Part shown: positions 54,280 to 61,339 of the stretch, one piece after another
Position numbering within the stretch: position 1 is the first letter of the stretch
How the letters are laid out: the number at the start of each line of letters is the position of its first letter
From: Luteolibacter rhizosphaerae
GTDB lineage: Bacteria; Verrucomicrobiota; Verrucomicrobiia; Verrucomicrobiales; Akkermansiaceae
Reading direction: 5' to 3'
DNA length: 64,000 bases
Assembly (NCBI RefSeq): GCF_025950095.1
Contig: NZ_JAPDDR010000018.1
Coordinates: 26,265 to 90,264, forward strand
Notes under the pieces: model-generated
The model's input: the letters and a program-made list of their open reading frames with translations, nothing else
What the model was told of the DNA's origin: nothing
Databases searched by the model: none
Program-made: the position numbers and the translations under genes

Positions 54280-54397
54280 GGTGATGGAGCTGATGCGAGA
54301 TTTGGTCGATGCCTTGCGAGATCACTCGGATGCGCTGCGGGAGCATGCGGCGGCGCTGCGGAATGAGGCGGGAGTGGAAGGAGAAGAGACGCTGTGA
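54269..54397 (+). CDS. Very small helical protein, 42 residues
   Basis: This short frame starts inside the end of the protease gene, in another frame. The product is a single amphipathic helix (MELMRDLVDALRDHSDALRE followed by HAAALRNEA) with an acidic end. The heptad pattern and the overlap with the protease argue for real coding, but no family is recognised. It could be a small scaffold or regulator. Confidence 0.45.
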   Translation: MDSEVMELMRDLVDALRDHSDALREHAAALRNEAGVEGEETL

Positions 54398-54408
54398 GGT
54401 GACTTCAT

Positions 54409-54465
54409 CCGCCCGGGGACCGGGCGGACTACTTTCAGCCGCCTGGAGACCGGGCGGACTACTTT
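54409..54465 (+). repeat. Two tandem GC-rich hairpin units before the adaptor gene
   Basis: Units at 54409-54435 and 54439-54465 repeat with a 30-base period. Each is a hairpin: CCGCCCGG/CCGGGCGG with a GGA loop, and CCGCCTGG/CCGGGCGG with an AGA loop, and each ends in ACTACTTT. The second runs straight into the ATG of the head-tail adaptor at 54466. Confidence 0.75.
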
Positions 54466-54813
54466 ATGAATCCAGGACTTTTGAGGCATCCGATCCGGAT
54501 CGAGCGGCCGGTGACGACGGTGGACGAGCTCGGGCAGCCGGTGCCGGGTTGGGAGCGCGTGGGCGTGTGCTTCGCGCGGCGGATGAAGGAGCGGGCCGGG
54601 GCGGAGACGGTGATCAGTGATCGACCGGTGGAGCAACGGCGGGCGGTGTTCCGGGTGCGGAGTCAGCCGTTCTTGCGGTGGTATCGCGAGGGGGACCGGC
54701 TGGTGGAGTTGGGGCGGGGAGGGATGCCGGAGGTGGTTTGGGGGATTGAAGGGTGGGCGGAGGTGGAGGGGAGCGGGGGGATGTATTTAGATGTAGAATC
54801 CTCTAACTTTTAG
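54466..54813 (+). CDS. Head-tail adaptor / head-closure protein
   Basis: A 115-residue beta-barrel protein of the phage head-tail joining type. MNPGLLRHPIRIERPVTTVD and ELGQPVPGWERVGVCFARR match the family start, and FLRWYREGDRLVELGRGGMP matches its core. It closes the head after packaging. In related phages it usually follows the capsid gene, but here it precedes it. The last residues (VESSNF) are encoded where the next, opposite-strand gene overlaps by 11 bases, so its C-terminus may have been altered by that insertion. Confidence 0.78.
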   Translation: MNPGLLRHPIRIERPVTTVDELGQPVPGWERVGVCFARRMKERAGAETVISDRPVEQRRAVFRVRSQPFLRWYREGDRLVELGRGGMPEVVWGIEGWAEVEGSGGMYLDVESSNF

Positions 54814-55522
54814 GGGTCTTGAGAGTTTGATGAATCTTCGCGATCTGAGCTTTCGCTTCTTCCATCTTCTTCTTTTGACGCGCTAGTTCGAGCTTTTGGT
54901 CAAGAATGAGTTCGATCCCGGCTCGAATCACTGGGTAATAGGTGGTGCAAGTATCCTCATCAAGCGCATGCACTCCTTTGCTCAGGATTCCGTAGAGACC
55001 GCGTTGCTCTACTAGGAACGGTGGCAGCTCATTGGAGAGCATCCTGATTTTGTCATCCATCCTCGAACTTGAATAGGCTTCTTCATCCCAGTGATCGGCG
55101 GTCGTTGCCCGTTTGTGTGCTTCCTCAACCAACCGTTCGAAAATTCTTCGAAGGTAAATGAATGAGCCTATCCCTACGCCATGAGATGCAAGTCCAATTG
55201 AGCGGCTAAGCTCAGTAAAATCTTCCTTATCAAGGACGGGCCGATATCGACGAATGTGTCCCTCATCGATGTCAGCCATCGATGGTGTTTGGCCGATTTT
55301 CAGGAGTCGAAAGTTCTCAATCCTGAAGATGAAAATGAACTCGTGCCTTTTGTCCCTGGTGCATTGGAACATCTTTACGAAGCTCTGGTTTTTAGAGATG
55401 TGGAAATTATGCCACCCGCCTTCGTAAGTCTGGCTCTTGCCGTTCAAGACAGTTTTCTCAGCGCACCAAGGGCAGAAAACGTCGAGGACCTGGCCCTCCT
55501 GAAGGAAATTGAACAGATCCAT
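54803..55522 (-). CDS. Zinc-ribbon plus helical accessory protein
   Basis: A 239-residue protein with an N-terminal CPWC pair (VLDVFCPWCAEKTVL) and a later Cys in QCTRDKRHEF, a possible zinc-binding head. The C-terminal helical part (IYLRRIFERLVEEAHKRA; YGILSKGVHALDEDT; a final basic helix) resembles HEPN/DUF4145-type helical domains, an inference from a weak pattern. The gene is AT-richer than the capsid genes, faces the other way and sits between adaptor and capsid. A moron or defence gene is likely. Confidence 0.65.
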   Translation of the reverse strand: MDLFNFLQEGQVLDVFCPWCAEKTVLNGKSQTYEGGWHNFHISKNQSFVKMFQCTRDKRHEFIFIFRIENFRLLKIGQTPSMADIDEGHIRRYRPVLDKEDFTELSRSIGLASHGVGIGSFIYLRRIFERLVEEAHKRATTADHWDEEAYSSSRMDDKIRMLSNELPPFLVEQRGLYGILSKGVHALDEDTCTTYYPVIRAGIELILDQKLELARQKKKMEEAKAQIAKIHQTLKTPKS

Positions 55523-55759
55523 TTCATGATTTGAGTCTGATCCCCTAGACAGTTGAAAAGGAGCATACAGGGGCCTCTCTAGGCAGAGCTCGAACGGCGT
55601 AGGAAAGGGGGGTGGAGATGGGGCTTTTTCGTTTCCATGAGAGAACTGCTTCTAATCACAACTTCCAGACTGAGCCATCAGAAAGTTAGCACACTGAACG
55701 AGGCGAATGAACCCTGAGGCCGGTTCCTGCAAAGGCGATCTTCCGGCACTTTTTGGGGC

Positions 55760-57055
55760 ATGGATCGAAACGACATCCTGCGCTCTATTGAGAATCACCG
55801 CACGGGCCTCGCACCGCTTTTGACGGCGTATGAGGATCTGACGAAGGCCACGAAGGGGACGGGGGAGGGCGGGAAGGACCGCGCTTTCACGGCCGAGGAG
55901 TGGGGGAAACATGAGGCGCTGGGCCTCGACATCAACCGGCTGAACTCGGCGATCGCGACGGATCGCGCGGCGTTGCGGGCGCTGAACCTGTCCGAGGCGA
56001 CCGACGATCAGACGGCGGCCGTGATGGGCTTGTCGGATCGCTCGAAGTTGCCGACGGCGACGGACGAATACATGGACTCGTTCCTGGCCTTCGCGCAGGG
56101 CGGTTTCAGTGCGCAAGGTTGCGATCCGGAGAAGTACCGGAACCTGACGACAGTGGCGCCTTCGACGGGCGGAGTGCTGATCCCGACGGAACTTGAGACG
56201 ACGATCCTGATGGAGGCGGCGGTGCTGTGTCCGCTGCTGCGGATCTCGAACGTGGAGATGACTTCCACGCTGCACAGCCAGATCCCGTTCATGGGCGAGA
56301 TCGGGGTGATGGGTCCGCGCAAGGAGGCGGAGGCCTACACGCTGAACGAGCCGGCGCTCTCGGTGAAGAGCCTGGACATCTTCAACTACGGCGGGTTCTT
56401 CCCGGTTTCGCAGGAACTGATGGAGGACGCGCCGCAGCTGCAGAGCGCCTTCCGCGAGGTGTGGGCGCGGGCCTATGCGCAGACGATCGAGGAGTATGGC
56501 TGGAAGGGAACGGGCGGACAGACGGCGTTCTTCAACCAGGCGGGCTCGGGGATCACGATCACGCTGGCGGGCCGGGTGTGCCCGGGGATTCGGACGCTGA
56601 ACAGCACGATCATTCCGGTGGTGCCGTTCGCCTCGGCGACGGCGGTGGGTAGCGACGACCTGATCAAGCTCAAGCAGGCGGTGGTACCGGAGGCGCGCTC
56701 GGGCGGGACCTATGTGTTCTCCGGCGACCTGGAGACGAAGGCGCTACTTCTCAAGGACACGACGGGCCGGCCGCTGTGGCAGCCGAGCATCATCGCGGGC
56801 CAGCCTTCGATGATCAACGGATCACCCTACGAGGTTTCGAGCCGTCTGGATGCGATGGCAGCCTCGGCGAATCCGGCGTTCTTCGGCAACTTCAAGCAGG
56901 GTCACAAGATCGCGATCCGGAAGGGTCTGACGGTGAAGACGAGCGGCCACTATCTGTTCGGCAACGGGATGATCGCGGTGGCCGGAGACACGCGCTGGGG
57001 AGCGGGGGTGAAGTACAACGGCTACATCGCGAGGGGGAACAACGCGGCGAGCTGA
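55760..57055 (+). CDS. Major capsid protein (HK97 fold)
   Basis: A 431-residue capsid precursor. The N-terminal about 100 residues are helical and act as the scaffolding (delta) domain (MDRNDILRSIENHRTGLAPL, AEEWGKHEALGLDINRLNSA). The HK97 core begins near TVAPSTGGVLIPTELETTIL and continues with LNEPALSVKSLDIFNYGGFF, PVSQELMEDAPQLQSAFREV and KIAIRKGLTVKTSGHYLFGN. The protease upstream should remove the delta domain. A hairpin with T-run follows 43 bases after the stop. Confidence 0.93.
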   Translation: MDRNDILRSIENHRTGLAPLLTAYEDLTKATKGTGEGGKDRAFTAEEWGKHEALGLDINRLNSAIATDRAALRALNLSEATDDQTAAVMGLSDRSKLPTATDEYMDSFLAFAQGGFSAQGCDPEKYRNLTTVAPSTGGVLIPTELETTILMEAAVLCPLLRISNVEMTSTLHSQIPFMGEIGVMGPRKEAEAYTLNEPALSVKSLDIFNYGGFFPVSQELMEDAPQLQSAFREVWARAYAQTIEEYGWKGTGGQTAFFNQAGSGITITLAGRVCPGIRTLNSTIIPVVPFASATAVGSDDLIKLKQAVVPEARSGGTYVFSGDLETKALLLKDTTGRPLWQPSIIAGQPSMINGSPYEVSSRLDAMAASANPAFFGNFKQGHKIAIRKGLTVKTSGHYLFGNGMIAVAGDTRWGAGVKYNGYIARGNNAAS

Positions 57056-57097
57056 TCGGCCAAGTTCCAAGTTAGAAGTTCCAAGTGACAAATTAGA

Positions 57098-57134
57098 GAA
57101 GGCCGGTCGTGGATCGGCCGGCCTTCCGACTTTT
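57098..57134 (+). terminator. Attenuator-like hairpin after capsid gene
   Basis: The stem GAAGGCCGG (57098-57106) with CCGGCCTTC (57118-57126), an 11-base loop and a short T-run at 57131-57134. It may reduce read-through from the strongly expressed capsid gene to the connector genes. Confidence 0.55.
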
Positions 57135-57142
57135 GAGAAGCG

Positions 57143-57331
57143 ATGAGTACGAAGAAAGCGAAGAGCAAGGAGCAGGGAGAGAAGAGGCCGGACTTGGGGG
57201 GCGGACTGAAGTCCGCGGTCCCGGGTGAGGATCGTTCGCGGTTGATCACGCCGGCGATGGCGGTGAGCGGGATGACGGGTAATGCGGAGGATGCGCCGGT
57301 GCTGCCGGATGCGGGGGGCCAAGTTGGCTAG
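57143..57331 (+). CDS. Small basic phage protein of unknown function
   Basis: A 62-residue frame starts 17 bases after the attenuator. It is Lys/Gly-rich at the start (KKAKSKEQGEKRPDLGGG) with an Asp/Pro-rich end and no recognised domain. It lies in the usual position of small neck or decoration proteins. Coding is plausible but not secure, since composition resembles a disordered chance frame. Confidence 0.4.
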   Translation: MSTKKAKSKEQGEKRPDLGGGLKSAVPGEDRSRLITPAMAVSGMTGNAEDAPVLPDAGGQVG

Positions 57332-57360
57332 TTTTCAGTGTTCCGTTTTCAGGAGGAATC

Positions 57361-57891
57361 ATGGGAAGACCTGTCATTGACCTGACGCTAGCGAAGGCGC
57401 ATCTGCGGGTGGAGCACGATCTGGACGACGAGTTGATCGGGCTCTTCGTGGAGGCGGCGATCGACCGGACGCTGCAGGAGATCGGGCTGGCGGGGGTGCT
57501 GGAGCGGGAGCACAAGACCGAGACGACGCATGCGGCGTTCGGGTTCCTGTATCCGGTGGAGGAGATCGTGGCGGTGGAGAAGCGCGACGGTTTCGGGGTG
57601 TGGCGCGAGTTGCCGGCGGCAGAGTGGGAGCTCGGCGGTTCGGTGGACGAGCGGCAGGTGCTGAGGCTATCCGAGGCGGCGGGGCATCGGTCGGGGAGCG
57701 AGTATCGGGTGGAGTGGCGGGCGGGCTTCAAGGTGCTGCCGGCATGGTTCCGGGTGGCCTGCTACTTCCTGCTCGGTCACTACTATGAGAACCGGAGTTC
57801 GATCGTGATCGGTGCCGGTCTCGCGGCGGTGGAATTGCCGCAGGGCTTCCACCACCTCTGCGGGCCTCACAAGCGCTGGTTTTTTGCGTAG
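57361..57891 (+). CDS. Head-tail connector protein (gp6-like)
   Basis: A 176-residue connector. The family pattern is an opening MGRPVIDLTLAKAHLRVEHD followed by DDELIGLFVEAAIDRTLQEI, then a beta region (YPVEEIVAVEKRDGFGVWRE, VEWRAGFKVLPAWFRVACYF) and a C-terminal helix with YENRSSIVIGAGLAAVELP. It forms the ring below the portal. The start follows a good AGGAGG site (AGGAGGAATC) just upstream. Confidence 0.85.
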   Translation: MGRPVIDLTLAKAHLRVEHDLDDELIGLFVEAAIDRTLQEIGLAGVLEREHKTETTHAAFGFLYPVEEIVAVEKRDGFGVWRELPAAEWELGGSVDERQVLRLSEAAGHRSGSEYRVEWRAGFKVLPAWFRVACYFLLGHYYENRSSIVIGAGLAAVELPQGFHHLCGPHKRWFFA

Positions 57892-57945
57892 AGACGGAAG
57901 ACTGGAAGACGCAAGACAGAAGACTGGAAGGAACAGCCTTGAGAG

Positions 57946-58410
57946 ATGGCGAATCGGATCGAAATCACGGGGTTCAAGAAGCTTCGGGACAGCGTGGCGA
58001 AGCTGGACCGCAGGCTGCAGCGCCGTGTCTATGGTGCCGCGGTGCGCGCGGGCGGCAAGGTGCTGGTCGATGCGGCGCAGGCGGCGGTGCCGGTACGCAC
58101 GGGTGCGGTGAAGCGATCGGTGGTGCACCGGGCGAGCTCGAAGCCGTCGAAGGGACTCTTCGGGGTCAAGGTGACGGTGAAGGGCGGGGCGCGGTCGAGT
58201 GACCGCATCGCGCACCGGAGAGGCGGCAAGGGAGCCGATTATCATCCGGACTCCGTCGAGCGCTACTACCGGTTTACCGAACTGGGGACGAAGCACCATC
58301 CGGCGCAGCCCTATCTCAAGGCCGCGCTGGAGGGGAAGGCGGGCGAGGTGCTGGCGGTGGTGAAACGGGAGCTGGCGGCGGGACTCGAGAGGGAGGCGAG
58401 GGGCTTGTAG
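57946..58410 (+). CDS. HK97 gp10-like neck/tail-completion protein
   Basis: A 154-residue protein: ANRIEITGFKKLRDSVAKLD at the start, then DAAQAAVPVRTGAVKRSVVH (the PVRTG motif of the family) and a C-terminal block with YYRFTELGTKHHPAQPYLKA. It completes the head-tail joint. A self-similar GAAGAC-type repeat fills the gap upstream. Confidence 0.87.
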   Translation: MANRIEITGFKKLRDSVAKLDRRLQRRVYGAAVRAGGKVLVDAAQAAVPVRTGAVKRSVVHRASSKPSKGLFGVKVTVKGGARSSDRIAHRRGGKGADYHPDSVERYYRFTELGTKHHPAQPYLKAALEGKAGEVLAVVKRELAAGLEREARGL

Positions 58411-58442
58411 GCGAAGATTCAAACTCGAAATTCCAAGATCCA

Positions 58443-58841
58443 ATGAATGAGCTTTTGGTGTGGCTGGTGGCGGCGATCAAGGGGGAGACCTCGTTGGCGG
58501 CGCTGGGGGGACTGGTGTTTCCGGATTGCGCGCCGGAGGGCGCGAAGAATCCCTGCCTAGTCTATCAGCTCTTCGGGGACGAGTCGGAGGCGGTGCTGGA
58601 TGCCGGGGCCTTAAGGTCGGGGACGCTGGCGTATCAGGTCCGGATCTATGGGGACTCGCGGGCGGAGGCGAATGCACTGCGGGAGGCGTTCCGGCAGCGG
58701 TTCCAGGGAATGAGCCCGGTGGAGATCGGCGGCGGGTGGCGGATCGAGGGGAGTGCCTGGGGGAATCTGGCGGATGACTATGACGAGCGGCTCAAGGACT
58801 ATGGGGCGCTCGGGGTGCTGGAGTGCCACTTGGCTAAGTGA
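58443..58841 (+). CDS. Tail terminator / completion protein (DUF3168-like)
   Basis: A 132-residue protein with the layout MNELLVWLVAAIKGETSLAA, PCLVYQLFGDESEAVLDAGA, YQVRIYGDSRAEANALREAF and the end YDERLKDYGALGVLECHLAK, typical of DUF3168. It caps the tail and joins it to the neck. Its 3' end is present a second time at 59537-59587 after an inserted gene. Confidence 0.85.
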   Translation: MNELLVWLVAAIKGETSLAALGGLVFPDCAPEGAKNPCLVYQLFGDESEAVLDAGALRSGTLAYQVRIYGDSRAEANALREAFRQRFQGMSPVEIGGGWRIEGSAWGNLADDYDERLKDYGALGVLECHLAK

Positions 58842-58900
58842 GATGATTCACGCGCTTTGTAATGGTCTAACCCACCAAGGATAGTGAAGATCCTCCAGTC

Positions 58901-59536
58901 GTGAAATCACTGCTCAAACCCCTCCTTTTTCCAAACCAAGATGCCGCCGACATTTGTTTGACCGCATTCGCCGATGATCAGTTTACCAAGCTTCACGAGA
59001 GCTTGAAGCCGTTCAATCGATTCTCGGGATGGATGCTTCTTGTCAGTGGAGCTACGGTGGGTCTTGTGGCGAGCAACTTTGATAAGGTAGGCGAGAAACT
59101 TCCGCTCTCTCCTGCCTTCCTATCTTGCCTCGCCTTCTCCATGGCCTTTGGCTTTATCGCCAAGTTCCAGTTTGTCATTTCAGACTTCATGGTCTTCAGA
59201 ATGACCCCGATGGGGACAGGCAGCTTCAAGTGGATCTCGGAGAAAGAGAGTGAGATTCGAGGGATGATTGAAGCGTTAGGTGACGATGAAGAGCTAATCC
59301 GGAGCAAACTGACCCAGGAGGCGCTTCACCGAGATTTTAATGAGCGACTTCCATGGTACTTCCGGATTGGAGGCCCGAAATCTGTGGCCTTTGGTTCAAC
59401 GCAAAGAACCAAATTCTTCCGAGATCTTACGGGGCGGCTGGTGTGGGCAAACCTATTGGTCTTCGCGCAGCTCGGGACGCTTGCCTACGGGATTTACTCG
59501 CAGGTGGAAGCGGTGAAGGCCGCGCTTAATTCGTAG
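58901..59536 (+). CDS. Multi-pass membrane accessory protein
   Basis: A 211-residue protein with three to four hydrophobic segments: SGWMLLVSGATVGLVAS, then FLSCLAFSMAFGFIAKFQFV, and near the C-terminus LVWANLLVFAQLGTLAYGIY. Between them is a charged cytoplasmic-type loop (KESEIRGMIEALGDDEELIR). No family recognised. AT-rich relative to the tail genes. Its stop directly abuts a remnant of the tail-terminator 3' end, so it entered by recombination. Superinfection exclusion or another envelope effector role is possible but not shown. Confidence 0.7.
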   Translation: MKSLLKPLLFPNQDAADICLTAFADDQFTKLHESLKPFNRFSGWMLLVSGATVGLVASNFDKVGEKLPLSPAFLSCLAFSMAFGFIAKFQFVISDFMVFRMTPMGTGSFKWISEKESEIRGMIEALGDDEELIRSKLTQEALHRDFNERLPWYFRIGGPKSVAFGSTQRTKFFRDLTGRLVWANLLVFAQLGTLAYGIYSQVEAVKAALNS

Positions 59537-59587
59537 GAGAGGATCAAGGACTATGGGGTGCTGGAGCAACATCTGGCCTCGCAGTAG
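59537..59587 (+). pseudogene. Remnant of a second tail-terminator gene 3' end
   Basis: These 51 bases encode ERIKDYGVLEQHLASQ and a stop, closely matching the end of the intact tail terminator (ERLKDYGALGVLECHLAK), which ends 700 bases upstream. The two DNA stretches align with one 6-base gap. The remnant begins at the base after the stop of the membrane protein, so the inserted gene is bracketed by two versions of the same gene end. Confidence 0.8.
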
Positions 59588-60116
59588 CGTGTGCGGTATC
59601 GGCAGGTGCCGGGACGCTTCCGTTGTGGATGAAGACATATTTGTAGCTCTCAGGGTCTATTGGCAAAGCACCATAGCCGAGATCCTGACGCATCAGGCTG
59701 AGAAGCCGTCCAAAAGAAACGGATGAGATGGTTTGGAAGCACTGCGTGAACTCGGTAAGAATCTCGGGACTATCGGAGTAGAGCGCCAGCTTCGCCATGC
59801 AACCGTTGATCTCTGCTTCCGAGGGTTTCGTGCACTGCGAAGTCCTACTAGGTGGGACATCTGGCCCATCCCATTCAGAAGACTCCATGTACCTGCCTAG
59901 TGTGGCAGTTACTTCGAAAAATGCGTCTCGCTTTGAATTAAGGTAATTTTCCCTACGAAGCGTTTCCTCTGCTGTGAGAGGCTTGAGATTCTCCAGTTTG
60001 AGGTCGAAGTCGTGTTTGATCTTTGCCAAGGCGTACTTCTGGATAATCCAGATTGCGGCACCAGTAGTAGTTGCAGAGACGAGAGCTTGCTGAAGCCATT
60101 CAGGGGTTTCTATCAT
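59544..60116 (-). CDS. Single-pass membrane accessory protein
   Basis: A 190-residue protein with an N-terminal hydrophobic helix (ALVSATTTGAAIWIIQKYAL), then a charged helical stretch (AKIKHDFDLKLENLKPLTAE) and an alpha-rich domain with CMAKLALYSDSPEILTEFTQ. Its last residues (ARPDVAPAPHSP) are encoded antisense to the tail-terminator remnant, so the original C-terminus may have been lost or replaced. No family recognised. Opposes the late operon. Confidence 0.65.
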   Translation of the reverse strand: MIETPEWLQQALVSATTTGAAIWIIQKYALAKIKHDFDLKLENLKPLTAEETLRRENYLNSKRDAFFEVTATLGRYMESSEWDGPDVPPSRTSQCTKPSEAEINGCMAKLALYSDSPEILTEFTQCFQTISSVSFGRLLSLMRQDLGYGALPIDPESYKYVFIHNGSVPAPADTAHATARPDVAPAPHSP

Positions 60117-60273
60117 GCCTGTGTTAGTGCTGAGTAGGGCGAAACTACAGTTAATCGAGAATCGCTCAAGCGTTGTAGATTGAGCGAGGTCGGATCAGCG
60201 ACTGCTGAACGGGGCGAACCGGTGGACGGATGCGTAGCTGGCAGTTATTTTGGGTGACTAGTCTGTCGGCAGC

Positions 60274-61140
60274 ATGAAAGGCAATTGCTCGAAGCTTCAG
60301 CGCTACAACGGCACGAATTGGGACACGGTCTCGGAGAAGGTTTCCATGAGCGGCCCCGGGCTCTCGCGGGAAACGGTGGAGGAGGAGGATGTGATCGACT
60401 GCGATGCCAGCGGGGGGAACAAGTTCAAGCAGAAGTCCCCGGGGACGAAGGAAATCGGGGACATCACGGTCGAGATCAAATGGAACCCGACCGTTCCAAC
60501 GGGCACGAAGCAAGTCGAGCGGGCCACGGCCGCGGGCATCGTGAGTGCTGGCGGCAATGCCCTGGTCACGATCACCAAGGCGGGCATGACCGGCTCGCCG
60601 ATCGCCCTCAATATTCCGGTCTCTCCCGGCTCCCCGGGAAGCTGGGCCGGTGAGGTCCGCAACTACCTTGCCACCCATGCCGCCGCCGCAAACATCCGCG
60701 CGGTGGCCGAGGTGATCGATGGGGCTGGCACCTTCATCGACCTCCGCGCTCTGGATGCCGCGGCCGATGATGCGACCTTTAACATTGCCCTCGCCACGGG
60801 CACGGCGACGGGCATTACGGCTGCTCCGAACTCTGCGACGCTGGTTGCGGGTGTGGCGGGCGCGGACAACGACGAGAATCACCATCTGTTCGAAGACGAC
60901 TTCGACAAGGAGACGGCGACCTTCTGGCGGATCGTGCATCCGAATAACGCCGCTACCGGCGTGCTGGTGCATGCGACGGTGAAGGAAGTGGGTGAGCCGA
61001 ACTACGAGCCGAACCAGACGGTGAAGCGCTCGATCGTGATCGAGCCGACGGGCCGCCACTACAAGGCTGGCAACGCGATCGCGGCCGAGGTGCTGCCGGT
61101 GGGTATCACGGCTCCTCAGGATCACTATGGGCACCACTGA
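60274..61140 (+). CDS. Tail tube protein with an inserted phage surface-type domain
   Basis: A 288-residue tail tube protein. The N-terminal part (YNGTNWDTVSEKVSMSGPGL, then KEIGDITVEIKWNPTVPTGT) and the C-terminal part (FWRIVHPNNAATGVLVHATV, then VKRSIVIEPTGR) form the tube fold. Residues about 95-210 are an extra domain (AGGNALVTITKAGMTGSPIA through ATFNIALATGTATGITAAPN), a pattern recurrent in tail or decoration proteins of many phages. It would project from the tail surface. The gene ends in a terminator-like hairpin. Confidence 0.82.
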   Translation: MKGNCSKLQRYNGTNWDTVSEKVSMSGPGLSRETVEEEDVIDCDASGGNKFKQKSPGTKEIGDITVEIKWNPTVPTGTKQVERATAAGIVSAGGNALVTITKAGMTGSPIALNIPVSPGSPGSWAGEVRNYLATHAAAANIRAVAEVIDGAGTFIDLRALDAAADDATFNIALATGTATGITAAPNSATLVAGVAGADNDENHHLFEDDFDKETATFWRIVHPNNAATGVLVHATVKEVGEPNYEPNQTVKRSIVIEPTGRHYKAGNAIAAEVLPVGITAPQDHYGHH

Positions 61141-61241
61141 CGCGCTGTGCGCGAAGTTCCAAGTTAGAAGTTTCAAGTTCCAAGGAACAGCCGATTTGGA
61201 AGACAGGATTTTGCGGCTTCCGGGCTTTGCCGCATGACAGG

Positions 61242-61270
61242 ACGGTCACCCCGCGAGGGGTGGCCGTTTT
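61242..61270 (+). terminator. Terminator after tail tube gene
   Basis: An 11-bp stem (61242-61252 with 61257-61267, one G-T wobble) has a GCGA loop and a TTTT run at 61267-61270. It precedes the opposite-strand gene at 61340, so it may also separate the inserted module from the tail genes. Confidence 0.7.
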
Positions 61271-61288
61271 GGGTGAATGACGAATGTG

Positions 61289-61322
61289 GAATTCCCGAAT
61301 GTCGAATGAAGTGGGAGGGGAA
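61289..61322 (+). repeat. Exact 34-nt direct repeat, copy 1
   Basis: Identical over 34 bases to 62649-62682 (begins GAATTCCCGAATGTCGAATG). The pair encloses the nuclease-like gene and the tail-chaperone gene. Confidence 0.85.
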
Positions 61323-61339
61323 CGATGCAGGATCGGGGG

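Noticed and set aside
54409..54465. A short CRISPR array
   Set aside because: Only two units, no spacer between them beyond 3 bases, and no cas genes nearby.
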